A stretch of 64,000 nucleotides of DNA, from NCBI RefSeq assembly GCF_004014715.1, contig NZ_CP034835.1:3534001-3598000 (forward strand), read 5' to 3'. Below are positions 53,916 through 63,370 of the stretch, one piece after another. The translations under genes and the position numbers were made by a program. The DNA comes from Pseudoalteromonas sp. R3 (GTDB lineage: Bacteria > Pseudomonadota > Gammaproteobacteria > Enterobacterales > Alteromonadaceae). How positions within the stretch are numbered: position 1 is the first letter of the stretch; each line of letters opens with the position of its first letter. Under the pieces are notes generated by a model, which was not told the origin of the DNA, did not search any database, and was given only the letters and a program-made list of their open reading frames with translations.

Positions 53916-54830
53916 CTAAAATATATACGAAAGACCGATGCCACACATAAACATGGCAGCCACCCAGCCAGAGACCAGTACCGGCATGTTCATCCTGTGC
54001 TCTTTTGCCTGCGGAACCAGGTCCAGTGGCAAGGCTTCTTTGGCTGCCTGGACTGCAACGGCCTTAGTCACCACTTGTTGTTGTGCTGAATAGGCCCCCA
54101 GTAAACAGCGGTCGGCCAGCAAGTTAATCAGCCGTGGAATACCGGCAGTCACCTGATGCATGTAAGCAATGGCCTGAGGTTCAAACAGGCTGGTCTGGCA
54201 ACCGGCCTTATTAAGGCGATGTTTCACATAGGCAAAAACCTGAGACTCTGTCAGCGGCAATAAGTGATACCGCGCCGTAATACGCTGTGCTAACTGACGC
54301 AACTCATTGCGTTTGAGCAACTGCTGAAGTTCTGGCTGACCCACAAGCACTATCTGCAATAGTTTTTTATGGTCGGTCTCCAGATTAGTAAGTAATCGCA
54401 ATTGCTCCAGCACGTCAGCAGCAAGGTGCTGCGCCTCATCGATGATCAACATAGTGTGGCCACCCTGCTGATGATTCTCCAGCAGGCGTGCTTTAATGAC
54501 ATCAGTCAGTGACTTAAGCGTCGCATTATCTGCGTCATACTCTATGTTAAGTTCATCACAGATACTTGCAAGCAGCTCCATTTCCGACAACGCCGGGTTG
54601 AGGATAAATGCCACCTGCGTAGATTCAGGCAACTGTGCCAGCATACTGCGGGTCACTGTGGTTTTACCTGTTCCCACCTCTCCGGTAAGCAGCACAAAGC
54701 CACCGGCATCGCCCAGGCCATAAGTCAGATGAGCAAGCGCTTCCTTATGGCGTTCGCTTAGGAACAAAAACTCCGGGTTTGGTGCTATCGAAAACGGCTT
54801 TTCGGTCAGACCAAAATATCGTAAATACAC
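53916..54830 (-). CDS. gspA: General secretion pathway ATPase A
   Basis: A GTG at 54830 gives VYLRYFGLTEKPFSIAPNP as N-terminus, like ExeA; the frame runs upstream to 54884 without support. The 304 aa protein has Walker A GEVGTGKTT, Walker B MLIIDEAQHL, a sensor arginine region, and a C-terminal membrane helix (VSGWVAAMFMCGIGLSYIF). It lacks the periplasmic peptidoglycan-binding domain found in longer ExeA proteins. The GspAB complex helps insert the type II secretin. It is divergent from cca. Confidence 0.85.
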   Translation of the reverse strand: MYLRYFGLTEKPFSIAPNPEFLFLSERHKEALAHLTYGLGDAGGFVLLTGEVGTGKTTVTRSMLAQLPESTQVAFILNPALSEMELLASICDELNIEYDADNATLKSLTDVIKARLLENHQQGGHTMLIIDEAQHLAADVLEQLRLLTNLETDHKKLLQIVLVGQPELQQLLKRNELRQLAQRITARYHLLPLTESQVFAYVKHRLNKAGCQTSLFEPQAIAYMHQVTAGIPRLINLLADRCLLGAYSAQQQVVTKAVAVQAAKEALPLDLVPQAKEHRMNMPVLVSGWVAAMFMCGIGLSYIF

Positions 54831-54922
54831 GGCTCGTCTCTTTCTTGTTAGAATGGGGCCTATAATGGCAAAAAAACGGCACAAGTTAAAACCTTGTTTG
54901 CTTTTTCAATACGGAATTTACC

Positions 54923-56029
54923 ATGAAAATTTACCTGGTCGGTGGCGCAGTGCGTGATCAACTCCTGGGACGCCCTGTTCTGGAGCGCGATTATGTGGTG
55001 GTCGGTGCCACCCCTGAACAAATGCAATCTCTGGGCTATCAGCAAGTTGGCAAAGACTTTCCGGTATTTTTACACCCCCAAAGTAAAGATGAACATGCAC
55101 TTGCCCGCACTGAGCGAAAACAGGGCCAGGGCTATACCGGGTTTATTTGTGATTTTGCCCCCAGCATCACGCTAGAAGAAGACCTGATGCGCCGTGACCT
55201 CACGGTCAACGCCATTGCCCGGGATGAGGACGGCACACTCATCGACCCGTACCGGGGGCAACGAGATCTGGAAGCGCGTATCCTGCGCCATGTCAGTGAT
55301 GCCTTTGCTGAAGATCCTCTGCGCGTGCTGCGAGTGGCCCGCTTTGCCGCTCGCTATCATCATCTTGGTTTTACCATTGCTCCAGAAACACAGGCTCTAA
55401 TGCAACGTATGGTTGATGAGGGTGAACTGGCTACCCTGACCAAAGAGCGGGTTTGGCTAGAGATTGAAAAGTCACTCAAAGATGGTGCCATTGAGGTCTT
55501 TTCTGAGGTACTGGCCAGCCTGAATGCACTCCACCTGGTGCTGCCCTGGCTGGCTGGCTGGAGCACACAAAACAGCACAGTTTTGCAATCGCGTATTGCT
55601 CAGCTGGACCAACAAGACCCTGATTTTCTGACAGTCAGCTTTGCACTGTGGCAGCAAGATGCTCAGCTTAAGGGCTATAATCTGGAACAGGACTATAAGA
55701 TCCCCAAAGTCTATAGCGAAGCACTGCGAGACCTGCAAACCGCACTGCCATTGCTACAGGGTCCCGACTGGCAGCCTGCCACCGTTATGCAACTTTTCAC
55801 GCGACTGGATGCATCGCGACGACCACAACGCCTGACTTTACTATGCAAAGCAGCCCGCACTTTCAGTGATGAACTGGCACAACGCTGCGACATGCTGGCG
55901 CAGGCACTTCACCTCGCTGCACAAGTTAAGGCACAGGATGTCATCGCCAAAGGGGTTAAGGGACCACAAATCAAAGTCGAAATGGATAAGCTAAAAGAGC
56001 AGTCCATCAAAGCCTTATTTGATTTTTAG
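54923..56029 (+). CDS. cca: tRNA nucleotidyltransferase (CCA-adding enzyme), short form
   Basis: The 368 aa class II nucleotidyltransferase has [18 protein letters not shown], the catalytic ERDYVVVG (D-x-D equivalent), [11 protein letters not shown], the [16 protein letters not shown]-domain and a helical tail. E. coli Cca (412 aa) has a C-terminal HD phosphohydrolase domain; this protein is shorter and I see no HD motif. It adds or repairs the 3' CCA of tRNAs. Start ATG 54923, with GGAA upstream. It is transcribed divergently from gspA with only 92 bases between the starts. Confidence 0.92.
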   Translation: MKIYLVGGAVRDQLLGRPVLERDYVVVGATPEQMQSLGYQQVGKDFPVFLHPQSKDEHALARTERKQGQGYTGFICDFAPSITLEEDLMRRDLTVNAIARDEDGTLIDPYRGQRDLEARILRHVSDAFAEDPLRVLRVARFAARYHHLGFTIAPETQALMQRMVDEGELATLTKERVWLEIEKSLKDGAIEVFSEVLASLNALHLVLPWLAGWSTQNSTVLQSRIAQLDQQDPDFLTVSFALWQQDAQLKGYNLEQDYKIPKVYSEALRDLQTALPLLQGPDWQPATVMQLFTRLDASRRPQRLTLLCKAARTFSDELAQRCDMLAQALHLAAQVKAQDVIAKGVKGPQIKVEMDKLKEQSIKALFDF

Positions 56030-56113
56030 CCAAACCATTGGGCTCAATTAAAGCCCTCAGCTTAAGTGTACAGTTTAAAAACCAATTTTATCAGGCTCAG
56101 GGGGTGTCAACTG

Positions 56114-56137
56114 CCGCCCGCAAGGGCGGTTTATATT
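56114..56137 (+). terminator. Terminator after cca
   Basis: CCGCCC and GGGCGG pair around GCAA, followed by TTTATATTT. A shorter GGGCT/AGCCC hairpin precedes it at 56040-56056. Confidence 0.7.
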
Positions 56138-56231
56138 TGAGCAAACGCCATCAACTGAACGGCACTTTTATTGCAAATAAAGCATCAGTTCTTTAAGATT
56201 CGGACCTTTTTAAGGTATAAGGATTTTATCC

Positions 56232-56792
56232 ATGATTAAAAAGGCACTGCTTCCTTTGTGCATGACGCTCACACTCACAGCCTGTGGCGGCGGCTCTGGC
56301 TCGGATAACAAGGCAGCCGACACCTCGTCACAAACACAAGCAAACACCGGTACGGCTAATACTCAAACACCTGAAAAGTCTGACAAGTTTGCGCCTATCG
56401 TTGGCGTTTACGATGCCACTTTCCAGGGCAATAAAGCGGTTGTTGTGATTTCTGCTGATGGTAAGTATCAGGTGTTTGATGATCTGAATGACATTACCGG
56501 CAGCAATAAAGACTGTTATGCGGCTCCTTCTGCTTCAACCCCCAACCAAAAGTTCGATGGCCTGAGTTTTGAATATGATGAAAACCTGCGCCACTTTAAA
56601 CTTAAAGACGCAGAGCCCAGCCTGGCGTTTGAAGTAGATGAAGATAACACGCTGCAGTACATTATTTATGGTGGCAACATCACGGTAGGCAGTGGCTCTC
56701 TGGTTGTCGGCTCAGCGAATAAGAAAGTCGTCATTTCTCCTGAAAAAATGACCCTGACCGAGGCAGACATCACTGCGAAAAAGTGTCAGTAA
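56232..56792 (+). CDS. Small lipoprotein of unknown function
   Basis: 186 aa; lipobox LTAC (Cys18) after MIKKALLPLCMTLTL, then a Ser/Thr/Gln-rich linker of about 30 residues. The globular part (residues of about 55-186) is beta-rich: FAPIVGVYDATFQGNKAVVVISADGKY, LSFEYDENLRHFKL, LQYIIYGGNITVGSG. It looks like a small calycin or eight-stranded domain. Two lone cysteines (KDCYA and KKCQ) may pair. Start ATG 56232 behind AAGGA. Confidence 0.7.
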   Translation: MIKKALLPLCMTLTLTACGGGSGSDNKAADTSSQTQANTGTANTQTPEKSDKFAPIVGVYDATFQGNKAVVVISADGKYQVFDDLNDITGSNKDCYAAPSASTPNQKFDGLSFEYDENLRHFKLKDAEPSLAFEVDEDNTLQYIIYGGNITVGSGSLVVGSANKKVVISPEKMTLTEADITAKKCQ

Positions 56793-57174
56793 AAAGACAC
56801 ACAGCTGGCACATTTCACGAAGTGCCAGCACCTCCTTTAAGCCAGCGCACTTGCGTCACCAGCCCACAAAAAACGGCACATCGACCAGTCTTTTCCAGGG
56901 AAGCAGCTCTCTGACCCACCCAATTTAATGCCACTTTTGTAATCCAACTCCAGTAAATTTGAGCGCGAAACGCTCAATACAGAACATACCTGAGAGTCAC
57001 CTCCACCTGAATATAAAACCTAACCAACTGATAAGTATACTTTTAATATTAGGATAAAGAACTCAGCCGAATATCAAGGAAACATCATGTGTTTTTCAGG
57101 CTGTTCAATAGAGTGTCGTTAGCCGCTGTGACAAACCCGTTCACACTGCGACCTGACATGACAGAGGAACGACG
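56793..57174. other. Intergenic region, 382 bp
   Basis: A hairpin of GCTGGCAC (56804-56811) and GTGCCAGC (56822-56829), followed by ACCTCCTTT, ends the lipoprotein gene. The rest is AT-rich and shows no gene. A very short frame at 57087 (11 codons) is not credible. Confidence 0.5.
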
Positions 57175-58023
57175 ATGACCCATAACATCTTTATTTTAAT
57201 TTTTATTCTGCTGCTGCCAATGAAGCTACTGGCTGGTAACAAACCTGAGCACTATGAAATACCGCGAACTCAGGTTGTGCCGCTGACGCAAAACGGCACC
57301 GATCGCGAGTATCAACTGGTTATTCAGCTGCCTGAGCACTATTCAGCACAAAAGCAACATCCGGTGCTGTATTACACCGATATGACCTGGCACATTGAAA
57401 TGATGACCTCCGCGGCCTACTTTCTGATGGAAGAAGCTATTCTGGTGGGGATCTCCTGGCAAACCAATATGCCGGATAACATCAACAAAGAGGTTGGCCC
57501 CTTTGCCAGCCGTTTCCGAGATTACTCCTTCGCCCCCTCAACCAAGCCTGAGAATCAGGCAAAATATCAGTTTGGCGGAGCCAATGCCCATATCGATTTT
57601 ATCCGCAATCAGGTCAAGCCTTATATTGAGCAACACTACCGTGTTAAGCCCGGTAACGACAGTTACTTTGGCTACTCCATGGGTGGGTTATTTGGCGCCT
57701 ATACTTTGCTGACGCAGCCCGATACCTTTGACAACTATCTGCTTGGCAGCCCGTCGGTGTGGCGCCTGACGCAGCTTCTTGAAGCACGTAACCAGGGGGC
57801 ACCGAAAACAAAAGCCAACGTCTACTTGTCCCACGGCACTCAGGAAGACAAGCTAAGCCCGAATGTCAAAGCGCTGTTTAACTTTCTGAAAAAACAAAAC
57901 AACCCCCAACTGCACGTTGAGCTGGCCGAGATAGAAGGCACCCACCAGAGCGCCGCTCCCCTGACTGGCGTATATGCAATCAAATGGTTATCGGAACGTA
58001 CAACACAAGGAGACACACTATGA
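57175..58023 (+). CDS. Secreted alpha/beta hydrolase (esterase D/IroE-like)
   Basis: 282 aa with a signal peptide (HNIFILIFILLLPMKLLAG). It is of the putative esterase/siderophore-esterase fold: EYQLVIQLPEHYSAQKQHPVLYYTDM, catalytic Ser in YFGYSMGGLFGAY, and a His near the end in EGTHQSAAP. IroE-type enzymes cut ferric enterobactin esters in the periplasm, but many relatives with this plan have other ester substrates. It overlaps the next gene by ATGA, so the two are coupled. Confidence 0.85.
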   Translation: MTHNIFILIFILLLPMKLLAGNKPEHYEIPRTQVVPLTQNGTDREYQLVIQLPEHYSAQKQHPVLYYTDMTWHIEMMTSAAYFLMEEAILVGISWQTNMPDNINKEVGPFASRFRDYSFAPSTKPENQAKYQFGGANAHIDFIRNQVKPYIEQHYRVKPGNDSYFGYSMGGLFGAYTLLTQPDTFDNYLLGSPSVWRLTQLLEARNQGAPKTKANVYLSHGTQEDKLSPNVKALFNFLKKQNNPQLHVELAEIEGTHQSAAPLTGVYAIKWLSERTTQGDTL

Positions 58024-58907
58024 AACCTGTCACCCTGACAACGATCGCATTAAGTACCTTGCTGGCTAGCACCTTGGCGCAGGCAAAGGATGAATTCGGC
58101 ACCCTGACCGGCCCGTTAATGGGCCAGAAACCACCAGGCATGACCGCCGAGCCCTTTGCCCCGGGTATTATTTCCAAAGCAGACTGGGAGATCGAAGGCG
58201 TTTTTGCCCCCGGCATGCAGGAGTTTTACTTTACTCTGGACCGGGGAGTCTATGAAGGGCCCAACAAAACCGGTTTTCGCCCGACTGTGATTGGCTTCAG
58301 ACAACAGAACAACACCTGGGTCAAGTTCACCGAGTTTTTACGCATCGGCGAAGTGAGCTTTTCACCCGATGGTCAGCGCATGCATATGGCCGAAGGCTAC
58401 CGGGACCGCAAGGGCAACGACTGGACTGAGCGGCAAAGTCTGGGCCCAATGTTTGACCGCGAGGACTGGGGCATTATGCGCTTATCGGTATCTCAAAAAG
58501 GCACTTATGTCTTTGACGATTATAAAAACAAGGTAGTACGCATTTCCGAGGTTAAGAATGGCCAGCGACAAGCGCCAAAGGTCATGAGTAAAGTGGTCAA
58601 CTCCGGGGAAATGACCGCCCACCCTTTTATCGCCCCCGATGAGAGCTACCTTATCTGGGATAGCGAACGCGAAGACGGCTTTGGCGATTCTGATCTTTAT
58701 ATCAGCTTTAAACAACAGGACGGCAGCTGGGGAAAAGCAATCAATATGGGTGAGTCCGTTAACTCAGATAAATGGGATGCCTACCCCACAGTCACCCCCG
58801 ATGGTAAATACCTGCTATTTAACCGCAGCGTCAGTGACGACAACAAGAATATTGATATCTACTGGGTCGATGCCAGCATCATAGATACCCTCAGGGCCCG
58901 GCAGTAA
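58020..58907 (+). CDS. Secreted beta-propeller (PD40-type) protein
   Basis: Start: ATG 58020 inside the upstream stop (ATGA), behind AAGGAG. The 295 aa protein has a signal peptide (TTIALSTLLASTLAQA-KD). Repeats such as EVSFSPDGQRMHMAEG, HPFIAPDESYLIWDSERE and YPTVTPDGKYLLFNRSV are PD40/TolB-like propeller blades. Such proteins bind ligands or other proteins in the periplasm. Coupling to an esterase suggests they act on the same substrate. Confidence 0.82.
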   Translation: MKPVTLTTIALSTLLASTLAQAKDEFGTLTGPLMGQKPPGMTAEPFAPGIISKADWEIEGVFAPGMQEFYFTLDRGVYEGPNKTGFRPTVIGFRQQNNTWVKFTEFLRIGEVSFSPDGQRMHMAEGYRDRKGNDWTERQSLGPMFDREDWGIMRLSVSQKGTYVFDDYKNKVVRISEVKNGQRQAPKVMSKVVNSGEMTAHPFIAPDESYLIWDSEREDGFGDSDLYISFKQQDGSWGKAINMGESVNSDKWDAYPTVTPDGKYLLFNRSVSDDNKNIDIYWVDASIIDTLRARQ

Positions 58908-58929
58908 CACAGCAAAGCTCTGCCAGCGA

Positions 58930-58951
58930 CTGGCACTGCACAAGGTGCCAG
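58930..58951 (+). terminator. Hairpin after the propeller gene
   Basis: CTGGCAC and GTGCCAG pair around TGCACAAG, 23 bases after the stop. No T-run. It shares the stem core seen at 40697 and 56804. Confidence 0.5.
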
Positions 58952-59054
58952 CTGCTGAGTTACCAATACTCTTTTCCTTTATCGTTAAGCATTTGCCTCC
59001 ATCGTTAAAAGCGGGTAAAACTATTGCCCCGTTCAGCACCGGCAAGGAAAAGGT

Positions 59055-62000
59055 ATGTCAGCAGAAGTCCTCAAACGTATTCAACAAGAACAAAAAGCCA
59101 AAACCGGGGTGCTAGATCTCTCCGACCTTGAGTATGATAGCCTGCCCGATGAGTTGTTTGAGCTGACCTGGTTAAAAGTGTTGTATTTAAGGGCGGATGA
59201 GTATTATCCAATTCCGGATGAACTGTTAAGCGCAAAACTGCCCAATATTCCATTGCCGACACACAGAAATTTATTTTTCGAGGACCTGTTAGATGCTGAT
59301 AATGCGTTGGACTTAAGCCGCTTCACTCAACTGGAATGCTTGATTGCAGACGAAGCTTTTAGCAACCCTAAAACATTCAACAGTATCAGTCAGTTAACTG
59401 AGTTACGTGTATTATCAATATCACCAACGGTCATTAACGAAATCGGGCTACTAGATCTATCACAGCTTACAGAGCTGCAGATGTTAAATGCCCGCGGTAT
59501 TGCTATCACATCAGAGCAACTACTGCTGCTACCAGATACGCTGGAGTTCTTAAGGGCATATCGTGCTGGGCTAGAGGACATTTCTCACCTTGCTAAATTA
59601 ACAAACCTAATATGCCTGGACTTAAGCGAAAACGTTGTTGCCGATATTACTCCCCTGTCAGCATTAAACACACTACAAAGCTTAGAGCTCAGTGATAATG
59701 AACTGAGCGATATTTCTCCTTTAAGTTCCCTGTCAAGCTTGATTAAACTGGACCTCTGTGGAAATGAGCTATCCAGCATATCGCCGCTTAGTGAGCTGAA
59801 GCAATTGGAACAGCTCAGTCTTCGACAACTTGATCTCCATGACTTAACCCCTCTGGCTTCATTATCTAACCTGAAGAAGCTGAAACTTTGGGGGAATTAC
59901 ATTAGAGATCTGACACCACTCAACTCACTGGTTAAACTTGAAACGTTGGATCTAGCAGGAAATGCTATTGAAGACATATCAGCGATCAGCTCTTTGATTA
60001 ACCTGCGAAAGCTAGATCTTGATGGTAACGGAATTGCAGATATCTCTCCACTTGCAGGGTTGCCCCGGCTGAGCACTTTATCACTAAGCAGTAACAGTAT
60101 TTCTGATATTACCCCCCTGTCGAGCTTAACGAATCTGTCGAGTCTTAACCTTTTCGACAACCCCTTTGAAGAAGAACACGGCTTATCATTGGAACTAGGC
60201 GACAACCACCTGCCGGAAATAAAAAATCTGCTATTGCGCCTGAAAAGTACCAACAGCGAAATTAAACTCCCCTGTAAAGTCGCCTTTTTAGGCAACCACA
60301 GCGCTGGTAAATCCAGCCTCATCCATTACCTCAAAGAAGGAGGGCTGGACTCTAAAACCCGCTCTACCCATATTCTGGAGGTAGCGCACTATGTACTCTC
60401 TGATGAGAGTAATAAACAATCAAATGCTCAAAACCAACCAACTCTCCCCGATGCCATTTTTTATGACTTTGGCGGACAGGATTATTACCACGGGGTGTAC
60501 CGGGTATTTATGCAGCACAAGGCGCTCACCTGTTTATTGTGGAAGGACGAATGTAACCAGACCCGTCAGGCGAAAGACAGCCATGGCGAGATGACCCAGC
60601 ACTTTTCACTGGATTACTGGCTGGCCCAGTGGCAGGGGCTGCGCGAAGCCGAAGAGGCCAAACAAACCCCGCTGCTGTTGATCCAGACGCATGCTGACAG
60701 CGATCCTCGGGGCTGCCTCACGCCAGAACAAGCTAAAGTGGCAGATAACCAGTTTTATATCAGCCTGGATAAAGCGGGTGATTCAGTCGTGAATCAGGCC
60801 GCTTTACATTATCTGCAGGCCAGCCTGAATGAGCTGATTGAAAAACATAAGCGAACCGCGCCGGGCGACCCCTGGTATCAGGCATTTATCAATTATATTC
60901 TTAAGCGTCAGCAACCAGGTACACTCGACACTTATACGCAACTGGGCCACCTGGTAGCACACTACCAGGCAGGATCAGAAGATGACAAGGCATACCTCAA
61001 GACTGAGCTGACACAGTTACACCGCCAGGGCCTGGTGCTTTATTATCCTCAGATCAACGACAACAAGGTCTGGCTCGACCCGCAGGCGGTGATCCGTCAT
61101 ATTCATACGGAGATCCTTAATTTAAGTACCCTCAAAAACAGCGGTGGCCGGGTGGCCAAATCAAAATTTGAGCGGCTGATTAAAAAGCAAAAAATCGATA
61201 CCGACCTGATTGCGCTGCTTAAGCAGGAAAAGGTGATTTTTTATCATGACCACAGCGATGAATATATCATCCCCAACTACCTGCCGCTGGCCGAGCAGGA
61301 CCCCAATGGCTACGACCTGCTGACCTTTGGCTATGACCAGACCCTGGCCTTTACCCTGAAGTTTGCCCGCTTTATTCCCATGGGGTTAATCAATCAGTTG
61401 ATCTGCCACTTTGGTATTTTGCCCGACGCCAAAACCTTCTGGCGCAATCAGCTGTTATTTACACTCGGTGTCAGGCAAGACGAATCAGGCAACAAAGACA
61501 CCAGTCAGGCCAGCAAAGTGCTGATCAAGGTCAGCTATCACCCAGAGATCCGGGTACGTGTCTATATCAGCGGACCAAAAGCACAACGGCTGCGCCACAC
61601 GGCCTATTTATATTATGTGATTATGGGCCTGTACCATGATTTTGATATTACCCGGGAAGTCGCGGAATTTGAGGCCGGCTTTGCTTCTTTTTGTAAGGAA
61701 AAGCCAAAGCTACAAAATGTGGAACAAATAAAAGCGCGAATGAAGCGCCGCTACTATGAGCAAATCTTTAACCACCCACCCAAAGATTTAAGCATCTCTC
61801 TGGATAACACACACTTTGTCAGCGCGACAAACCTGGCCAACTGCGACACCGGCACCAAAGTTATGGCACAAGGGACCAGTCAATTGCTTGATAGCGCCGA
61901 CTTTCAGCCTTTTACCCACCATCACCTGCGCCGCCCGCTTAAAGTGTTTATCTCCTATTGTCATGATGATATGGCTTACAAACATACACTGGAAGCCCAC

Positions 62001-62441
62001 CTGACCAATCTGGTACGCGACCACAGTATTGAGATCTGGCAGGATGGTCTGATCAAGCCCGGTGAGCTGTGGGACAGCCAGATCCGCAGCGCCATAGACA
62101 AAGCCGACGTGGTGATCCTGCTGGTCAGCCAGGCGTTTATTGCCTCCAGCTATGTGCATACCGTTGAGCTGCCCAAAGTGCTCGACAAGCTCTCCGACAG
62201 TCAAACTCGGCTCTACCCTGTGCTACTCAGTGCCTGCGATATTCAGGGCTGGCAGCTGTGGCCACAGGATGTGCAATCGTCGTTGCTGGGTAACCAGGCT
62301 GTGAATATGGCAAGCTATCAGTTTTTCCCGCAAGATGATACCCAGCGCCTGGTCCCCATTAATCAGCTGGCCCATCCCGAACAGGCCTGGACTGAGCTGA
62401 CTACGGCGCTGCGAGAGGAAATCAATGCCCAACGGAATTAG
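59055..62441 (+). CDS. LRR-Roc-COR-TIR protein (bacterial Roco with C-terminal TIR domain)
   Basis: 1128 aa, cytoplasmic; ATG 59055 behind AAGGAAAAGGT. Residues of about 60-380 are leucine-rich repeats of the SDS22-like type (LICLDLSENVVADITPLS, LELSDNELSDISPL). Then comes a Roc GTPase domain: P-loop FLGNHSAGKSSLIHYL near 415, DFGGQDYYHG (G3) near 472 and a G4-like LIQTHAD. A COR-like region follows (about 600-900; HRQGLVLYYPQ, HIHTEIL, YIIPNYLPL). The C-terminus, from about 960, is a TIR domain (LKVFISYCHDD, IWQDGLIKPGELWDSQI, VVILLVSQAF) with the candidate catalytic Glu in SSYVHTVELP (about residue 1037). Ligand sensing by LRR and TIR NADase output would make an immune-receptor-like protein. 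Its stop overlaps that of the convergent gene by four bases. Confidence 0.88.
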   Translation: MSAEVLKRIQQEQKAKTGVLDLSDLEYDSLPDELFELTWLKVLYLRADEYYPIPDELLSAKLPNIPLPTHRNLFFEDLLDADNALDLSRFTQLECLIADEAFSNPKTFNSISQLTELRVLSISPTVINEIGLLDLSQLTELQMLNARGIAITSEQLLLLPDTLEFLRAYRAGLEDISHLAKLTNLICLDLSENVVADITPLSALNTLQSLELSDNELSDISPLSSLSSLIKLDLCGNELSSISPLSELKQLEQLSLRQLDLHDLTPLASLSNLKKLKLWGNYIRDLTPLNSLVKLETLDLAGNAIEDISAISSLINLRKLDLDGNGIADISPLAGLPRLSTLSLSSNSISDITPLSSLTNLSSLNLFDNPFEEEHGLSLELGDNHLPEIKNLLLRLKSTNSEIKLPCKVAFLGNHSAGKSSLIHYLKEGGLDSKTRSTHILEVAHYVLSDESNKQSNAQNQPTLPDAIFYDFGGQDYYHGVYRVFMQHKALTCLLWKDECNQTRQAKDSHGEMTQHFSLDYWLAQWQGLREAEEAKQTPLLLIQTHADSDPRGCLTPEQAKVADNQFYISLDKAGDSVVNQAALHYLQASLNELIEKHKRTAPGDPWYQAFINYILKRQQPGTLDTYTQLGHLVAHYQAGSEDDKAYLKTELTQLHRQGLVLYYPQINDNKVWLDPQAVIRHIHTEILNLSTLKNSGGRVAKSKFERLIKKQKIDTDLIALLKQEKVIFYHDHSDEYIIPNYLPLAEQDPNGYDLLTFGYDQTLAFTLKFARFIPMGLINQLICHFGILPDAKTFWRNQLLFTLGVRQDESGNKDTSQASKVLIKVSYHPEIRVRVYISGPKAQRLRHTAYLYYVIMGLYHDFDITREVAEFEAGFASFCKEKPKLQNVEQIKARMKRRYYEQIFNHPPKDLSISLDNTHFVSATNLANCDTGTKVMAQGTSQLLDSADFQPFTHHHLRRPLKVFISYCHDDMAYKHTLEAHLTNLVRDHSIEIWQDGLIKPGELWDSQIRSAIDKADVVILLVSQAFIASSYVHTVELPKVLDKLSDSQTRLYPVLLSACDIQGWQLWPQDVQSSLLGNQAVNMASYQFFPQDDTQRLVPINQLAHPEQAWTELTTALREEINAQRN

Positions 62442-63370
62442 CGAATAACCCCCAAAGACATGCGCGATAGCGCCCCTCTGAGCACACTTAACATCATATA
62501 GGCGCTCCAGTGCAGTGGCTTGGCGCGCGCCACCGGATTGGCCAGCAAGCGCAATGCATGGCCGTATAAACGATGCTTAATATTGCGTTTGGCCAGGTCG
62601 CAGATGTGGGTCGCTACATATTTATGGGCCATCGCAGTGTGCGCCACCTCACCGTTTTTAATGGCAGTCAGTAAACGCTCAGCAAACGGACACAGCTGCG
62701 ACGGCGGCGCTTTATCACAGGCACTGCCCGGCGCGCCCAGAAAGTAAAAGCTCTCAATTGCAGGAGAATACGCAATACGCGATTTCAGGGCGGCCTGCAC
62801 ATAAAAACTCTGATCTTCTCCCATCCATTCACCCACCGGGAACCCGCCCAGCTGGTTAAATGCCGTTTTGTCGACCACTAAGCTCGACATAGTAAAAGGT
62901 AAATCGCCGTTCGCCGCTACTTCAAAGTAGTTGTCCATCTCATATCCCTCTGGAGCCCAGTTGGTGAGTGCAATTTTGGCATCGATATACTCACCATTGT
63001 CCAGCACCTTTTGATAGCGCGAGGCAAACAGGCCCGCCTGTGGAAAGGTCTGGATCAATTCCGCCATACGTGCCAAAAAGAAGGGGCTCCAGGTATCATC
63101 GGCATCAAGAAATGCCACATACTCATTGCTTGCCGCTTTAACGCCCTTATTGCGTGCAGCAGAGACGCCCTGATTGCTCTGACGCACCAGGCGTAGATTA
63201 GGCAGGCCAAGGTCAATCACTTTTTGCGGACTGTCATCAGTAGAGCCATCGTCAACGACTATGATTTCAGCCGCCTGATGATGTTGTGCATGAACACTTT
63301 GCAGCGCCCGGACAATACACTCGCTTTTATTGTACAGTGGAATAACGACTGTGAATTGAATGCTGTTCAT
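62438..63370 (-). CDS. Glycosyltransferase family 2
   Basis: Start: ATG 63370 (MNSIQFTVVIPLYNKSECI) gives 310 aa; the ORF extends upstream without support. The GT-A core is clear: VIPLYNKS, IIVVDDGSTDDS, NQGVSAARNKGV, YVAFLDADDTW (the DxD metal-binding site), and a helical C-terminus. It transfers a sugar onto a surface polysaccharide or glycan. It overlaps the end of the upstream polysaccharide pyruvyl transferase gene by 44 bases, so they form an operon. Confidence 0.9.
   Translation of the reverse strand: MNSIQFTVVIPLYNKSECIVRALQSVHAQHHQAAEIIVVDDGSTDDSPQKVIDLGLPNLRLVRQSNQGVSAARNKGVKAASNEYVAFLDADDTWSPFFLARMAELIQTFPQAGLFASRYQKVLDNGEYIDAKIALTNWAPEGYEMDNYFEVAANGDLPFTMSSLVVDKTAFNQLGGFPVGEWMGEDQSFYVQAALKSRIAYSPAIESFYFLGAPGSACDKAPPSQLCPFAERLLTAIKNGEVAHTAMAHKYVATHICDLAKRNIKHRLYGHALRLLANPVARAKPLHWSAYMMLSVLRGALSRMSLGVIR

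Noticed and set aside
63327..63370. 44-base overlap between the pyruvyl transferase and GT2 genes as another frameshift
   Set aside because: Both frames make complete family-typical proteins, and operon overlaps of this length occur naturally. No restored residues fit better.
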